The position numbers and the translations under genes are program-made. DNA of 64,000 nt. Source: Lewinellaceae bacterium (lineage in GTDB: Bacteria; Bacteroidota; Bacteroidia; Chitinophagales; Saprospiraceae). The stretch lies in NCBI GenBank assembly GCA_016716135.1, contig JADJWX010000015.1, positions 62,001-126,000 on the forward strand, given 5' to 3'. Below the pieces are notes generated by a model, which saw only the letters and a program-made list of their open reading frames with translations, searched no databases and was not told the DNA's origin. This document shows, piece by piece, positions 51,878 to 60,776 of the stretch (position 1 is its first letter; every line of letters begins with the position of its first letter).

Positions 51878-51977
51878 GCGGAGGCATAGCCATCAATTTC
51901 AGAAATTTAGTCATCGACAAACATTAACGTATGCCCCACTGTTTTTGTCTACTCAAGGCGTCAAAGTAAGACTATAT

Positions 51978-51985
51978 TATTTTTG
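51978..51985 (+). promoter_or_regulatory. -7 box for the DCC-family gene
   Basis: TATTTTTG matches TAnnTTTG, 19 bases before the ATG at 52004. No well-spaced -33 element is visible. Confidence 0.4.
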
Positions 51986-52003
51986 CAAAAAAAGAAAATT
52001 CCC

Positions 52004-52405
52004 ATGGAATCCAATGCTCCCATTTTATTGTTCGATGGCGTTTGTAACCTGTGCCAGACTTCGGTGCAGTGGGTTTTGCAGCACGACAAGGCCGGCATTT
52101 TCCGGTTTGCATCCCTCCAATCGGAAACCGGCCAGCGGCTGTTGGCGCGGTTTGACCTGGATGGCGAAAATTTTGATACGGTAGTGCTGGTGGATGGCCC
52201 CCGGATTTTCACGCGTTCCGGGGCTGCGCTGGAGATTTTGCGCCGGCTGGGCATCCCCTGGTCGCTTTTCAGCGTCTTGATTTGGATTCCTCGCCCGGTC
52301 CGCGATGCGGTGTACAACTGGATAGCCCGCAACCGCTACCGGTGGTTTGGCCAAAAGCAGGAATGCTGGCTGCCCCGGCCGGAATGGTCTGACCGGTTTT
52401 TATAA
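52004..52405 (+). CDS. DCC-family thiol-disulfide oxidoreductase-like protein (DUF393)
   Basis: A 133-residue protein from the ATG at 52004 (MESNAPILLFDGVCNLCQTS). FDGVCNLC at residues 10-17 is the hallmark DxxCxxC motif that names the DCC family, a predicted thioredoxin-like thiol-disulfide oxidoreductase. FRFASLQSE and a hydrophobic helix (PWSLFSVLIWIPRPVRDAVY) with the end YRWFG follow the family pattern. Substrate unknown. It diverges from the OstA-like gene. Confidence 0.92.
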   Translation: MESNAPILLFDGVCNLCQTSVQWVLQHDKAGIFRFASLQSETGQRLLARFDLDGENFDTVVLVDGPRIFTRSGAALEILRRLGIPWSLFSVLIWIPRPVRDAVYNWIARNRYRWFGQKQECWLPRPEWSDRFL

Positions 52406-52491
52406 TCCGTTTACATCCCCCGGCGCTGCTGCCATTTCTACAAAATTGCACTTACTTTTACATCAATTTAGTTAACACCAAATTTTCAACC

Positions 52492-54282
52492 ATGAAACGA
52501 CACCTACATCAAAGCGCAATGATGTTGCTGGCCATTGGGCTCACTTTCGGGCTTATCACCAGCTGTACTTCCGACAAACCAGGCCCCTGCGGGAAAATTG
52601 AATTTAAGACCGAAAATACCGTCACGGTGCGTATGGAAGCGGCCGCGACCTCGCTCAATCCAATTTTGCCCGGACCGGGCTACAACCGCTATGCGGCAGC
52701 CAATATTTTTCAGACGCTGGCAACCATAGAGCCCAAAACCCTCGAAATGGTGCCCCTGTTGATCAAAAAAATACCCGATGTGTACACGGTGCAGGAAGGC
52801 CCGTATGCGGGTTTGCTGGCCTACGATTTTGAAATTTACGATGAAGCCGTTTGGGATAACGGTTCGCCCGTCACAGCGAACGATTTTCTTTTTTCGCTCA
52901 AAATAATTTACCATCCCTCCCTGCCGCTGGGCGAATGGCTCGGCTATTTCGAATACCTCAAAGCGGTGGAAACAGACCCGGCCAACCCGAAAAAATTCAC
53001 CGCCTATTTCACCCAGTATTACATTCTGGCCCTGGAAACACTGTGCCAGTTCCCGATTTACCCGGCCTATAATTACGACCCCGAAAATGTATTGACCAGT
53101 GTGCCGCTTGCCGACCTTCAAGACCCTGCGCGCGCGCAGCAAGTGGTTGCGGCCAACCCCGCGCTCAGTGCCTGGGCCGAAGGGTTTCAGTCGCCGCGGT
53201 TTGCCAACGACAAAACGTCCATCTCAGGGAGCGGCCCGTACCGGCTCGAAAGTTTCGACGTCGACCAGGGGGCTGTTTTTGTGAAAAAACAAAACTGGTG
53301 GGGCGACAAGCTCGTCTCCGACAATCCCTATCTCCTGGCTGCGCCCGATAAGGTGGTATACCGTTTTGTGAAAGACGAAGCTCCGACGGAAAGCCTGATC
53401 CGCAGCGGCGACCTGGACGTTATTCCAAATTTGTCGCCGGCCAAGTTTTTAGAACTAAAAAAAGACACCTGCCTGAACCTGCGCTACAGTTTCGAACTGG
53501 TTGGCGCCAACTCGTACGGTCGGCTCATGGTCAACCTGCGCAACCCGCGCCTGGCCGACCGCGGCGTCCGGCAGGCTTTGGCGCATGCGATCGATTATAA
53601 CTACATGATCAACACCGTATGGCAGGGCATGGCGGAACGCTGTGTCAGCCAGGCCAACCCGGCCAAACCGTTTTACGCCCGGGATATCGTGCCGTACGAC
53701 TATAATATTCAAAAAGCCAAGGATTTGCTTGCTGCAGCGGGCTGGACGGATTCGAATGGCAACGGCATTGTCGACAAAAAAATAAACGGCGTCTCCACCG
53801 AATTGGAACTGACGCTGATGGGCTCCGGCTCCTCGCCTATTTCAAGCCAGGCTGCCCGGAGCATTCAAACCACCGCCCGGAATGCAGGTATCGCTATAAC
53901 GGTGCAGGAGGAAGACATCCGGGTGATTTCCCAGAAAACGCGCAACGGAGAATACGACCTGGCCATTTCGGGCGCTACGCTGTTTCCGGGTTTGCTGGAA
54001 ATGTATCAGACGTTTCACACCAACAGCATTGGCGCCGGCAACCGCTACGGCTTTTCCAACCCCGAAATGGACCGCCTCATTGAGGCCATTCGTACCGAGC
54101 CCGACGATGCCAAGCGCAATGTGCTTTACATTCAGGCGCAGCATTTACTCCATGACGAACTGCCCGAAATTTACCTCTACGCACCGCAACAGCGCGTAGT
54201 CGCCAACCGGCGGTTCGATTTTGTGCTCTCGGCCAACCGGCCCGGTTATTACGAGCAGTATTTTAAATTGCTTGAAAAATAG
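52492..54282 (+). CDS. Solute-binding lipoprotein of the peptide/nickel ABC family (SBP_bac_5)
   Basis: A 596-residue extracytoplasmic binding protein. The N-terminus is a lipoprotein signal (LTFGLITSCTSD, lipidated cysteine near residue 25). The family 5 fold follows: LNPILPGPGYNRYAAANIFQ, the entry motif WDNGSPVTANDFLFSLK, SGPYRLESFD, RLADRGVRQALAHAIDY and KDLLAAAGWTDSNGNG. It captures peptides or similar ligands; no permease or ATPase genes are adjacent, so the transporter parts must lie elsewhere, or the protein acts in sensing. Confidence 0.92.
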   Translation: MKRHLHQSAMMLLAIGLTFGLITSCTSDKPGPCGKIEFKTENTVTVRMEAAATSLNPILPGPGYNRYAAANIFQTLATIEPKTLEMVPLLIKKIPDVYTVQEGPYAGLLAYDFEIYDEAVWDNGSPVTANDFLFSLKIIYHPSLPLGEWLGYFEYLKAVETDPANPKKFTAYFTQYYILALETLCQFPIYPAYNYDPENVLTSVPLADLQDPARAQQVVAANPALSAWAEGFQSPRFANDKTSISGSGPYRLESFDVDQGAVFVKKQNWWGDKLVSDNPYLLAAPDKVVYRFVKDEAPTESLIRSGDLDVIPNLSPAKFLELKKDTCLNLRYSFELVGANSYGRLMVNLRNPRLADRGVRQALAHAIDYNYMINTVWQGMAERCVSQANPAKPFYARDIVPYDYNIQKAKDLLAAAGWTDSNGNGIVDKKINGVSTELELTLMGSGSSPISSQAARSIQTTARNAGIAITVQEEDIRVISQKTRNGEYDLAISGATLFPGLLEMYQTFHTNSIGAGNRYGFSNPEMDRLIEAIRTEPDDAKRNVLYIQAQHLLHDELPEIYLYAPQQRVVANRRFDFVLSANRPGYYEQYFKLLEK

Positions 54283-54340
54283 CCGGAAACGCGATTAAAC
54301 ACATCGACATAAATTTTTAAGGTTTTAACTATCGTATAAA

Positions 54341-54721
54341 ATGGCATTTGAAGTAGAAGGCAAGCTCCATCGTATTTTTCCCACCGAACAAAAAACGGCC
54401 AGTTTTCAGGCCCGCGAATTTGTGCTGGAAGTTCCGGACGGCAATTATCCGCAATTAATAAAATTTCAGGCCGTGCAGGAACGCTGCGGCCTGCTGGATA
54501 ACTACAATGAAGGCGACCAGGTTAAAGTATCGTTTGATTTGCGCGGACGCGAATGGAACGGCAAGTACCTGACTAATTTGAACGCCTGGCGTATTGAACA
54601 AGCCAGCGGCAGCGGCGGTAATACCACGACGGCAGCGCCGGACGAGCATTTTCCGGCCGATCCGTTCCCGGATTATTCCAACACGCCTCCGCCGCCCAGC
54701 ACGGACGATCTTCCGTTTTGA
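54341..54721 (+). CDS. DUF3127 protein with SSB-like acidic C-terminal tip
   Basis: A 126-residue protein. Residues 1-85 form an OB-fold-like DUF3127 domain (GKLHRIFPTEQKTASFQARE, then EGDQVKVSFDLRGREWNGKY), a family found mainly in Bacteroidota and usually annotated as of unknown function. A Gly/Thr/Pro-rich linker leads to DDLPF at the very end, like the acidic tip (DDDIPF) by which single-stranded DNA-binding protein recruits repair and replication partners. A role in DNA metabolism is therefore likely but inferred. Confidence 0.9.
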   Translation: MAFEVEGKLHRIFPTEQKTASFQAREFVLEVPDGNYPQLIKFQAVQERCGLLDNYNEGDQVKVSFDLRGREWNGKYLTNLNAWRIEQASGSGGNTTTAAPDEHFPADPFPDYSNTPPPPSTDDLPF

Positions 54722-54780
54722 TCATTGGCGGAGCAGCGACTCTCGCAGTGTTTGTTTTTTCAAAAAACCGGTTTCAGCGT

Positions 54781-55374
54781 ATGAATAAATTGGCGCTTCT
54801 CCTGTTGATCTGCATCGGCTTGGGAGTTCCTGCAGGCGCGCAACGCCTGTCGGGTATCAGCTCGCGTTGGAGCGACTCTTTTGTGGAGTGGGAGTTGTTT
54901 GCCTTTGCCCCCGATTCTGTGCAGGCCTCCGAAGATGATGCCCCCGAAGAAATCGCGGTCGGTGCCCTGCAACTCCGTTGGCTGAATGTCCGGGACGACT
55001 GGACGGAGTGGGAATACAGCATTGGTGAGGAGCAGGGTACGATTCGGATGAAATGGAAAGACGATCCTTCTCAATGGGAACTCCGTACCTACAGCGGCGA
55101 TGTGATCAGCATGCGGACTGCCTGGCGCGGCGATTTTAGCGAATGGCGGGTTACGGACAATACTATTTCGCTGACGTTGAGATCGCGCTGGACCAGTCAG
55201 TTGGATGAGTGGTTGGTGCAGGAAAATACCAGTGGCAGTTTTTACATGTACACGTTGGTGGAGGGTGATCCGCGCGATTGGGCGATCGAGGACGGCCTGG
55301 ATGAAACGGTTTCGCAGCCCATGAAAATGGCGTTGATTTTTTTAACGGTGTTTCATGCTTCGCCGCGTATTTAG
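54781..55374 (+). CDS. Exported protein with Trp-x-x-x-x-x-x-Glu-Trp repeats
   Basis: A 197-residue protein from the ATG at 54781 (MNKLALLLLICIGLGVPAGA), which supplies the signal peptide. The mature part contains five or six repeats of about 25-30 residues with the pattern RW-x-D-x-F/W-x-E-W-E/R (SRWSDSFVEWELF, RDDWTEWEYS, KDDPSQWELRTY, RGDFSEWRV, SQLDEWLVQ). Each repeat likely forms a beta hairpin, giving a small prism or propeller. No known family is recognised. It starts 59 bases after the DUF3127 gene and may share its transcript. Confidence 0.65.
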   Translation: MNKLALLLLICIGLGVPAGAQRLSGISSRWSDSFVEWELFAFAPDSVQASEDDAPEEIAVGALQLRWLNVRDDWTEWEYSIGEEQGTIRMKWKDDPSQWELRTYSGDVISMRTAWRGDFSEWRVTDNTISLTLRSRWTSQLDEWLVQENTSGSFYMYTLVEGDPRDWAIEDGLDETVSQPMKMALIFLTVFHASPRI

Positions 55375-55529
55375 ACGATAAGCCGACTTGTCCAAAATTT
55401 GCGGTACGCCGTTTTTAAGAAATATTTACCGGTTTGTCAGCCAACAAAAATCGGGCTTTCAGCGTCTTATGGGGTAATGCCTGCCTTCCTGAACGGCAAA
55501 TTTTTTGTTTCCAGATAAAACCGCATAAC

Positions 55530-58271
55530 ATGAGAAAATGCATACTTGTCACCAAAGGGTTACTGCTCGGTGCCGTGCTTGCCCTTGCCCAGCCTTCGAA
55601 TGATGATTGCACCAATCCGATTCCGATAACGGATGTTACCAATTATTGCAGTGCTGTCAATGCGTTTACCAGCGATGGCGCCACGCCTTCCGGCTATGGT
55701 CCGGCAAATTGTTTTGGAACGGCCGGCAATGATGTCTGGTTTTCTTTTGTTCCGCAATTCACGGATGTGACGGTTATCATTCGAGGCGCTACGGCGCAGG
55801 CACCGGGGGGTACCCTTCGGAATCCGCAGGTTGCTATTTATTTTGGTGTTTGCGGAGGCACGGTGAATGAGGTGCAATGCCAAAGTTCGACAAACAACAG
55901 CCATATCGTGGAAGCCAGCGAAAGCGGGCTGCTGGTCGGCTCCACATACCTGATCCGGGTGCAGGGTTTCAACAACGGAACCGGCACCTTTCAACTCTGT
56001 TTGAACAACTATAACCCACCCGTTGACCCCACCTCTGATTGCCCGTCGGCATCGGTGCTTTGTGATAAGTCGCCGTTTGTGGTGCAAAGTGTAACGGGGG
56101 CCGGCAGCGATATCACGGAGCTCAATGATGCCTTTTGTTTTAATAACGGCGCCCCCGGCAACTATGAATCCAACTCGACCTGGTTCACCTGGATCTGCGA
56201 AACATCCGGCTCGCTGGAGTTTACCCTGACACCGCTAAGTATTGTCGATGACCTGGACTTTGTGTTGTACCGCCTGCCGAATGGCGTGGGCAATTGCCAG
56301 GGGAAAGAAATCGTGCGGTGTATGGCATCAGGCGAGTTTAATTATCAAAGCCCCTGCATGGGGCCAACCGGCCTGCGTCCCGGCGATCCCGATGTCAGCG
56401 AAGATGCCGGCTGTACGGATGCCGGCGATAATGCATGGCTGGCGCCGTTCAACATGGTTGCCGGGGAAGCCTACGCCCTTTGCGTTAATAATTTTACTAC
56501 CAGTGGAAATGGTTTTTCGGTGCAATTTGGTGGAACCGGTACTTTTTTGGGGCCGGAGGCTAAGTTTACCACGGTGCCTGCAGCCGTTTGCCTGGGTACG
56601 CCGGTGGAGGTGCAGGACGCATCTACGTTTGCGCTGGGCAGTATTACCAATTGGAACTGGAGTTTTGGCGCCGATTCGGACCCGGGCGTTGCAACTGGTA
56701 AAGGGCCGCATACGGTTACGTTCAATACCCCCGGGCCGCACCCGGTTGTGCTCCAGATAGAAACGGACCTTGGCTGTCGGGTAACTGCTATTCAAGAGGT
56801 GTTGATTTACCCGGATGTGGAAGTTGATACGCTTATTTCGGCGCCCGAATGCAATGGCGGGGATAACGGAGTAATTACAATTTCCAATATCAGCATGGGT
56901 ACCCCGCCGTATTTGTACAGCTGGGAAAACGGGCCTTTTGTCAGCAATAATTCGCTTTCAGGCCTGACGGTTGGCACCTATAATCTGGTGATCCGCGATG
57001 CGAATAATTGTGAAACGGAGCTTGACATTGAAGTTCGGGAATTGGAACTCACCGTTGATCCCGACGTGATGAAACCCTTATGTACCGGAGATGCCAACGG
57101 AATAATCACGCTCAATGTGACCAACGGTACCGCGCCCTATCAATTCGACTGGGGCAGCGGTTTTATTCCCAACAATACACAGGGAGGCTTTGCCGCGGGC
57201 GTGTACACTATTGATGGTGTGGATGCTGAATTGTGTAAGGGAACGTTCACGGTGGAAGTAACCGACAATCCACCGTTGACCCTTGAAATGGATACCATTG
57301 ATATCTCTTGTTTTTCGGCAAATGATGGGATAGGCATTGCCATTCCGGATGGCGGCGTGGGGAATTTCACCTACTTGTGGAGCGATGCGCAAACCAACGA
57401 GGAGGCCAGTGGCCTGGGACCCGGGCAGTTTGCAGTGACCGTGAGCGACGGGAACGGTTGTACCATTGTTGGGGCGGTATTTATCACCGAGCCGCCCGAT
57501 GTGGCCATTAATGTACTGCGGGTAACTGATTTGCTGTGCAATGGGGTGCCGGAAGGCTCCATTGATGTGGAAGGGATTGGCGGACGGCCGCCATTTACCT
57601 TTAGCGCCGATGGGATCAATTTTGGAACGTCGCCTATGCTTGCCGGGCTGCCTGCCGGCGACTATTGGGTGAAGGTGCGCGATGCTGCGGGCTGTATCGA
57701 CTCCGCTTTTGCCACCATTGCCCAGCCTCCTGCGCTGGTTGTAGTGGCTGAACCTGCCGACACAACCATTGACCTGGGTTATTCATTTCGGGTTCAAACA
57801 CTGACCCTGCCTGCAGGGCGCCCGGTCACGTATACCTGGACGCCAGTTATGGGACTCAACTGTGCTGATTGCGCAGAACCTACAGTGACGGCAATCAGCG
57901 ACGGATATTACGTCATAAAAATCACCGATGCTGATGGATGTATGGCCTTCGATTCTATCCGTGTGCGGATAAACCGGGATCGCCCGATTTATGCGCCCAA
58001 CGTATTTGCGCCGGATCGCCCCTTCCCGAATGATCATTTCACCTTATTTGGCGGGCCGGCTGCGGTGCAAATTGAGCTGATGCGGATTTATGACCGTTGG
58101 GGCAATTTGATTTTTGAAACACAGGATATTCCGCTTGGCGAACCGAACCTTGGCTGGAATGGCAGGTATAAGGATGAATTAATGTCCGGTGTTTTTACAT
58201 ATTATGCCACGGTGCGTTTTGTGGATCAACTTTCGGTTACCTATGAAGGCAGCGTGACCGTGGTGCGGTAA
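55530..58271 (+). CDS. Gliding-motility-type secreted protein (PKD and SprB-like repeats, T9SS type B domain)
   Basis: A 913-residue exported protein; the ATG at 55530 (MRKCILVTKGLLLGAVLALA) gives the signal peptide. Two beta-sandwich domains begin with PSNDDCTNPIPI and PTSDCPSASVLC motifs (about 20-330). A PKD domain follows (about 345-430; WNWSFGADSD). Several SprB-like repeats of about 70-80 residues come next (ITISNISMGTPPYLYSWENG, ITLNVTNGTAPYQFDWGSGF). The end is the gliding-motility C-terminal domain (APDRPFPNDHFTLFGG, YDRWGNLIFE, GVFTYYATVRF). Likely a surface filament or adhesin exported by T9SS. Confidence 0.93.
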   Translation: MRKCILVTKGLLLGAVLALAQPSNDDCTNPIPITDVTNYCSAVNAFTSDGATPSGYGPANCFGTAGNDVWFSFVPQFTDVTVIIRGATAQAPGGTLRNPQVAIYFGVCGGTVNEVQCQSSTNNSHIVEASESGLLVGSTYLIRVQGFNNGTGTFQLCLNNYNPPVDPTSDCPSASVLCDKSPFVVQSVTGAGSDITELNDAFCFNNGAPGNYESNSTWFTWICETSGSLEFTLTPLSIVDDLDFVLYRLPNGVGNCQGKEIVRCMASGEFNYQSPCMGPTGLRPGDPDVSEDAGCTDAGDNAWLAPFNMVAGEAYALCVNNFTTSGNGFSVQFGGTGTFLGPEAKFTTVPAAVCLGTPVEVQDASTFALGSITNWNWSFGADSDPGVATGKGPHTVTFNTPGPHPVVLQIETDLGCRVTAIQEVLIYPDVEVDTLISAPECNGGDNGVITISNISMGTPPYLYSWENGPFVSNNSLSGLTVGTYNLVIRDANNCETELDIEVRELELTVDPDVMKPLCTGDANGIITLNVTNGTAPYQFDWGSGFIPNNTQGGFAAGVYTIDGVDAELCKGTFTVEVTDNPPLTLEMDTIDISCFSANDGIGIAIPDGGVGNFTYLWSDAQTNEEASGLGPGQFAVTVSDGNGCTIVGAVFITEPPDVAINVLRVTDLLCNGVPEGSIDVEGIGGRPPFTFSADGINFGTSPMLAGLPAGDYWVKVRDAAGCIDSAFATIAQPPALVVVAEPADTTIDLGYSFRVQTLTLPAGRPVTYTWTPVMGLNCADCAEPTVTAISDGYYVIKITDADGCMAFDSIRVRINRDRPIYAPNVFAPDRPFPNDHFTLFGGPAAVQIELMRIYDRWGNLIFETQDIPLGEPNLGWNGRYKDELMSGVFTYYATVRFVDQLSVTYEGSVTVVR

Positions 58272-58292
58272 TCCGGCACTTGGGTTATGTTC

Positions 58293-58343
58293 AAAAAAAA
58301 CTAGCGGGCCGGTTGTTGTTCAACAACCGGCCCGCTAGTTTTT
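58293..58343. terminator. Bidirectional rho-independent terminator
   Basis: CTAGCGGGCCGGTTGTTG, loop TT, CAACAACCGGCCCGCTAG: a perfect 18-bp stem flanked by A8 and T5, placed between two convergent genes. Confidence 0.9.
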
Positions 58344-58362
58344 CTATAAAATTTCATGGCAA

Positions 58363-59412
58363 TTACTGTTTCGGCAACAAGACCCACAAGCGCCCAAGGC
58401 CATTGATTTTGCGTGCTTCATTCAGTCCTTGTTTACCAATGCCACAGTAAAGGTCAAGCCGTTTGGTAGTCAGGATTGCGCCACCGCGGTCTTGCGCAAA
58501 AAGAATGCGATAGGTGTAGCCTTTAAGATTACCCGCTGGGTCCATATCGGGCAATTCGGCCAACAACGTTGCCCCAATTGGGATATAGCGCGGATCGACG
58601 GCAACGGAATAGCCTGCGGTAAGTGGGAAGTAGCCCGCTCCAATGACATCTTCGTCGCTCATTTTCATGAAAAACACATAAACGCCGCCTTTCCCTTTTA
58701 CAGATCCACCGAATCCAAAATGTTCGCGGTTACCATCGGGGTATTCTACCCAGCAAGAGCCTTGCAGTTGTGCATTTGCCAATTGGCGTTCGGAGCGTAT
58801 CCAGGCGAGTTCAAGTCCCTTGCCATTCAGTGCCCCTGCGGCGATAGCAGCAGGATTGGGTACTACGTCATCGGGCCGGCGCAAAATAGGCACTGAAAAC
58901 TCTTCTGTGCGCACCCGGCTGGCTTCAATCAGCGGTGTGTAGTAGCCGGTAATTTTGGTGCGGTCCTTTTTCAGGTCGGTTTTGACTTTGTAAAAATCAA
59001 AGCGATCAAGTAATGCTTCCGGCTGCAAGATTTGGCAATCCTGTAATAACTCAACAGTTCGCAGCATTTCGGTTTTGCTGATGCCATATACGGGGTATTC
59101 CTTCACATCCTTTCTGCGCAGATAGTTGGCCTGTTCATACAAGGCCTTCAGCATAGGAGCATCGAACGTTAAATAAGTAAGGGTGTCCGGCGCTGTATGG
59201 TGCAGTACGGTGGGACGTACCTGGCGTTTCAGGATTAGCGGTTTTGTGCGGATGGGGGGAGCGATAGCAGCAAGACCAGCCGACAAGGAGGAGCTGGCCA
59301 AGGATTTTGATGCAGCTTTTGTTCCGGGAGAAACCGAGGTGTTGCTACAATCCAGGGTTAAAACAAATGGGGAGAGCAACAAGCAGATGTATAATGATAG
59401 TTTGTTTGCCAT
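58363..59412 (-). CDS. MltA-type lytic murein transglycosylase
   Basis: A 349-residue cell-wall enzyme that cleaves the MurNAc-GlcNAc bond to form 1,6-anhydro products. The N-terminus is hydrophobic (MANKLSLYICLLLSPFVLTL) with a cysteine at residue 22 that could be lipidated. The MltA domain (about 130-280) shows ITGYYTPLIEASRVRTEEFS and FGFGGSVKGKGG. The 3D double-psi barrel domain (about 280-345) holds the catalytic aspartate in FAQDRGGAI and ends GRLWVLLPK. No cell-division neighbour is present. Confidence 0.93.
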   Translation of the reverse strand: MANKLSLYICLLLSPFVLTLDCSNTSVSPGTKAASKSLASSSLSAGLAAIAPPIRTKPLILKRQVRPTVLHHTAPDTLTYLTFDAPMLKALYEQANYLRRKDVKEYPVYGISKTEMLRTVELLQDCQILQPEALLDRFDFYKVKTDLKKDRTKITGYYTPLIEASRVRTEEFSVPILRRPDDVVPNPAAIAAGALNGKGLELAWIRSERQLANAQLQGSCWVEYPDGNREHFGFGGSVKGKGGVYVFFMKMSDEDVIGAGYFPLTAGYSVAVDPRYIPIGATLLAELPDMDPAGNLKGYTYRILFAQDRGGAILTTKRLDLYCGIGKQGLNEARKINGLGRLWVLLPKQ

Positions 59413-59657
59413 AAAGAGGGGTGGGTGTTTGGCCGCGCACTGCCCGATTATTTTAATTGTTTTGTTGGGCGATTTTCCAAAAACAACACTGAATATCTAT
59501 GCGACCTGACCCAATGCTTTGAAAAGTATGCAAATTTATGTGGGATTTTCTGAGACTTGCCCGGTTTTGCCTGGGGTTTAGCAATCCGTTAACACTCCAT
59601 ATTTCAAGCCTAACTCATTGTATTTTAGTTTTTTACGCCCAATGTTGGGAGCGATAA

Positions 59658-60248
59658 TTAAAACGCCAAAAGCCCTGTTCGCAGCCATTCATTTGTTTTG
59701 AAAAGCGCCGCGACAGATAATGCATCGGTAATTTCCCCATTCAGCACCATTTGTATTGCCTGGCTGAATGGTAATTGACGGACTTGTAGTTGTTCGGATT
59801 CTTCCGGTTGTGCCTCCATATAATGCAACCCTTGGGCCACAAAGGCAACGCCAAATTCATTGGTGACGGAATTGGAAAGGTGCAGTTCGAGTAGTTTGGT
59901 CCACTGCTTGGCCACAATGCCGGTTTCTTCCAGCAGCTCGCGTTTGGCCGAATCGAGCATGTTGGTGCCAAGCGGTCCGCCTCCTTCCGGAATTTCCCAA
60001 CTGTAACAACCCAGTGCGTAGCGGTACTGCCCGACCAGCCAGGTATTTCCAGCTTGGTCCAAGGGAACAATACCGATTGCAGTATTCTTGAAGTGTACGA
60101 TGCCGTAAATACCCTTGCCACCGGACGGGTTGAGTACTTTTCGATGGCTAACCTGAATCCAAGGATTGTCATATACCTGACAGACGTCCAAAGTAGTCCA
60201 CGGATCGTCGGTCATTTGGAGGCCTTTGTTCTGGAATTCAGTGTCCAT
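59658..60248 (-). CDS. Nudix hydrolase (ADP-ribose pyrophosphatase-like)
   Basis: A 196-residue Nudix protein from the ATG at 60248 (MDTEFQNKGLQMTDDPWTTL); the ATG 33 bases further in is an alternative, and the frame extends upstream without domain features. The Nudix helix AKRELLEETGI is intact, but the position of the first glutamate of the Gx5E part is a threonine (GPLGTNMLDSAK). WLVGQYRYALGCYSWEIPEGG is typical of the ADP-sugar pyrophosphatase branch. Probably hydrolyses a nucleoside-diphosphate derivative in the cytoplasm. Confidence 0.9.
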   Translation of the reverse strand: MDTEFQNKGLQMTDDPWTTLDVCQVYDNPWIQVSHRKVLNPSGGKGIYGIVHFKNTAIGIVPLDQAGNTWLVGQYRYALGCYSWEIPEGGGPLGTNMLDSAKRELLEETGIVAKQWTKLLELHLSNSVTNEFGVAFVAQGLHYMEAQPEESEQLQVRQLPFSQAIQMVLNGEITDALSVAALFKTNEWLRTGLLAF

Positions 60249-60776
60249 AAAGGTACTTTTGTCGAAAAGTTTGCGATTTTTCGCGGAAAGCTTGACATTA
60301 GCATGACAATGTGAGCCATTTAAACGGGCTGCATACTTCCCCGAATTTGCTCTTTTTTGGAGCCCAATAATCAACTCCCCGTTGCCTCCCGCTTTTATCC
60401 TCTCGTAAACATAACCATGTAGCAGGTTCGCCTCGCTAAGCATATTACGTACTTAATTCCTTCAAAATCCTGCTTTATACTGCCGGATTACTTGTTGGTA
60501 GTTATTTTCCGCTTAATATGCAGATCGTATTACCCTGGTTTCCGGGTTGCTTAAACGATCGTTATGTGCCGGAATTTTGCCGTAGTGATATGAACATTTA
60601 TTTATATACTACGAAAACCGGGCCACTTTTTAATCGCAATTAAACATACATGAATTAATTAGTCGGGAACCTCCTGCTTTAGTCAACCTTAAATCCCAGG
60701 ACCTTACACACAAAAGCGACAACATCAATTTAGATGTTTTGCCCATACTAATGAGATAACGAAAACCACCTGGCTT
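60249..60776. other. Non-coding region between divergent Nudix and esterase genes
   Basis: About 530 AT-richer bases. It should contain the promoters of both genes, but I found no box that stands out. Apart from a partial upstream extension of the Nudix frame, nothing coding or strongly palindromic was seen. Confidence 0.4.
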
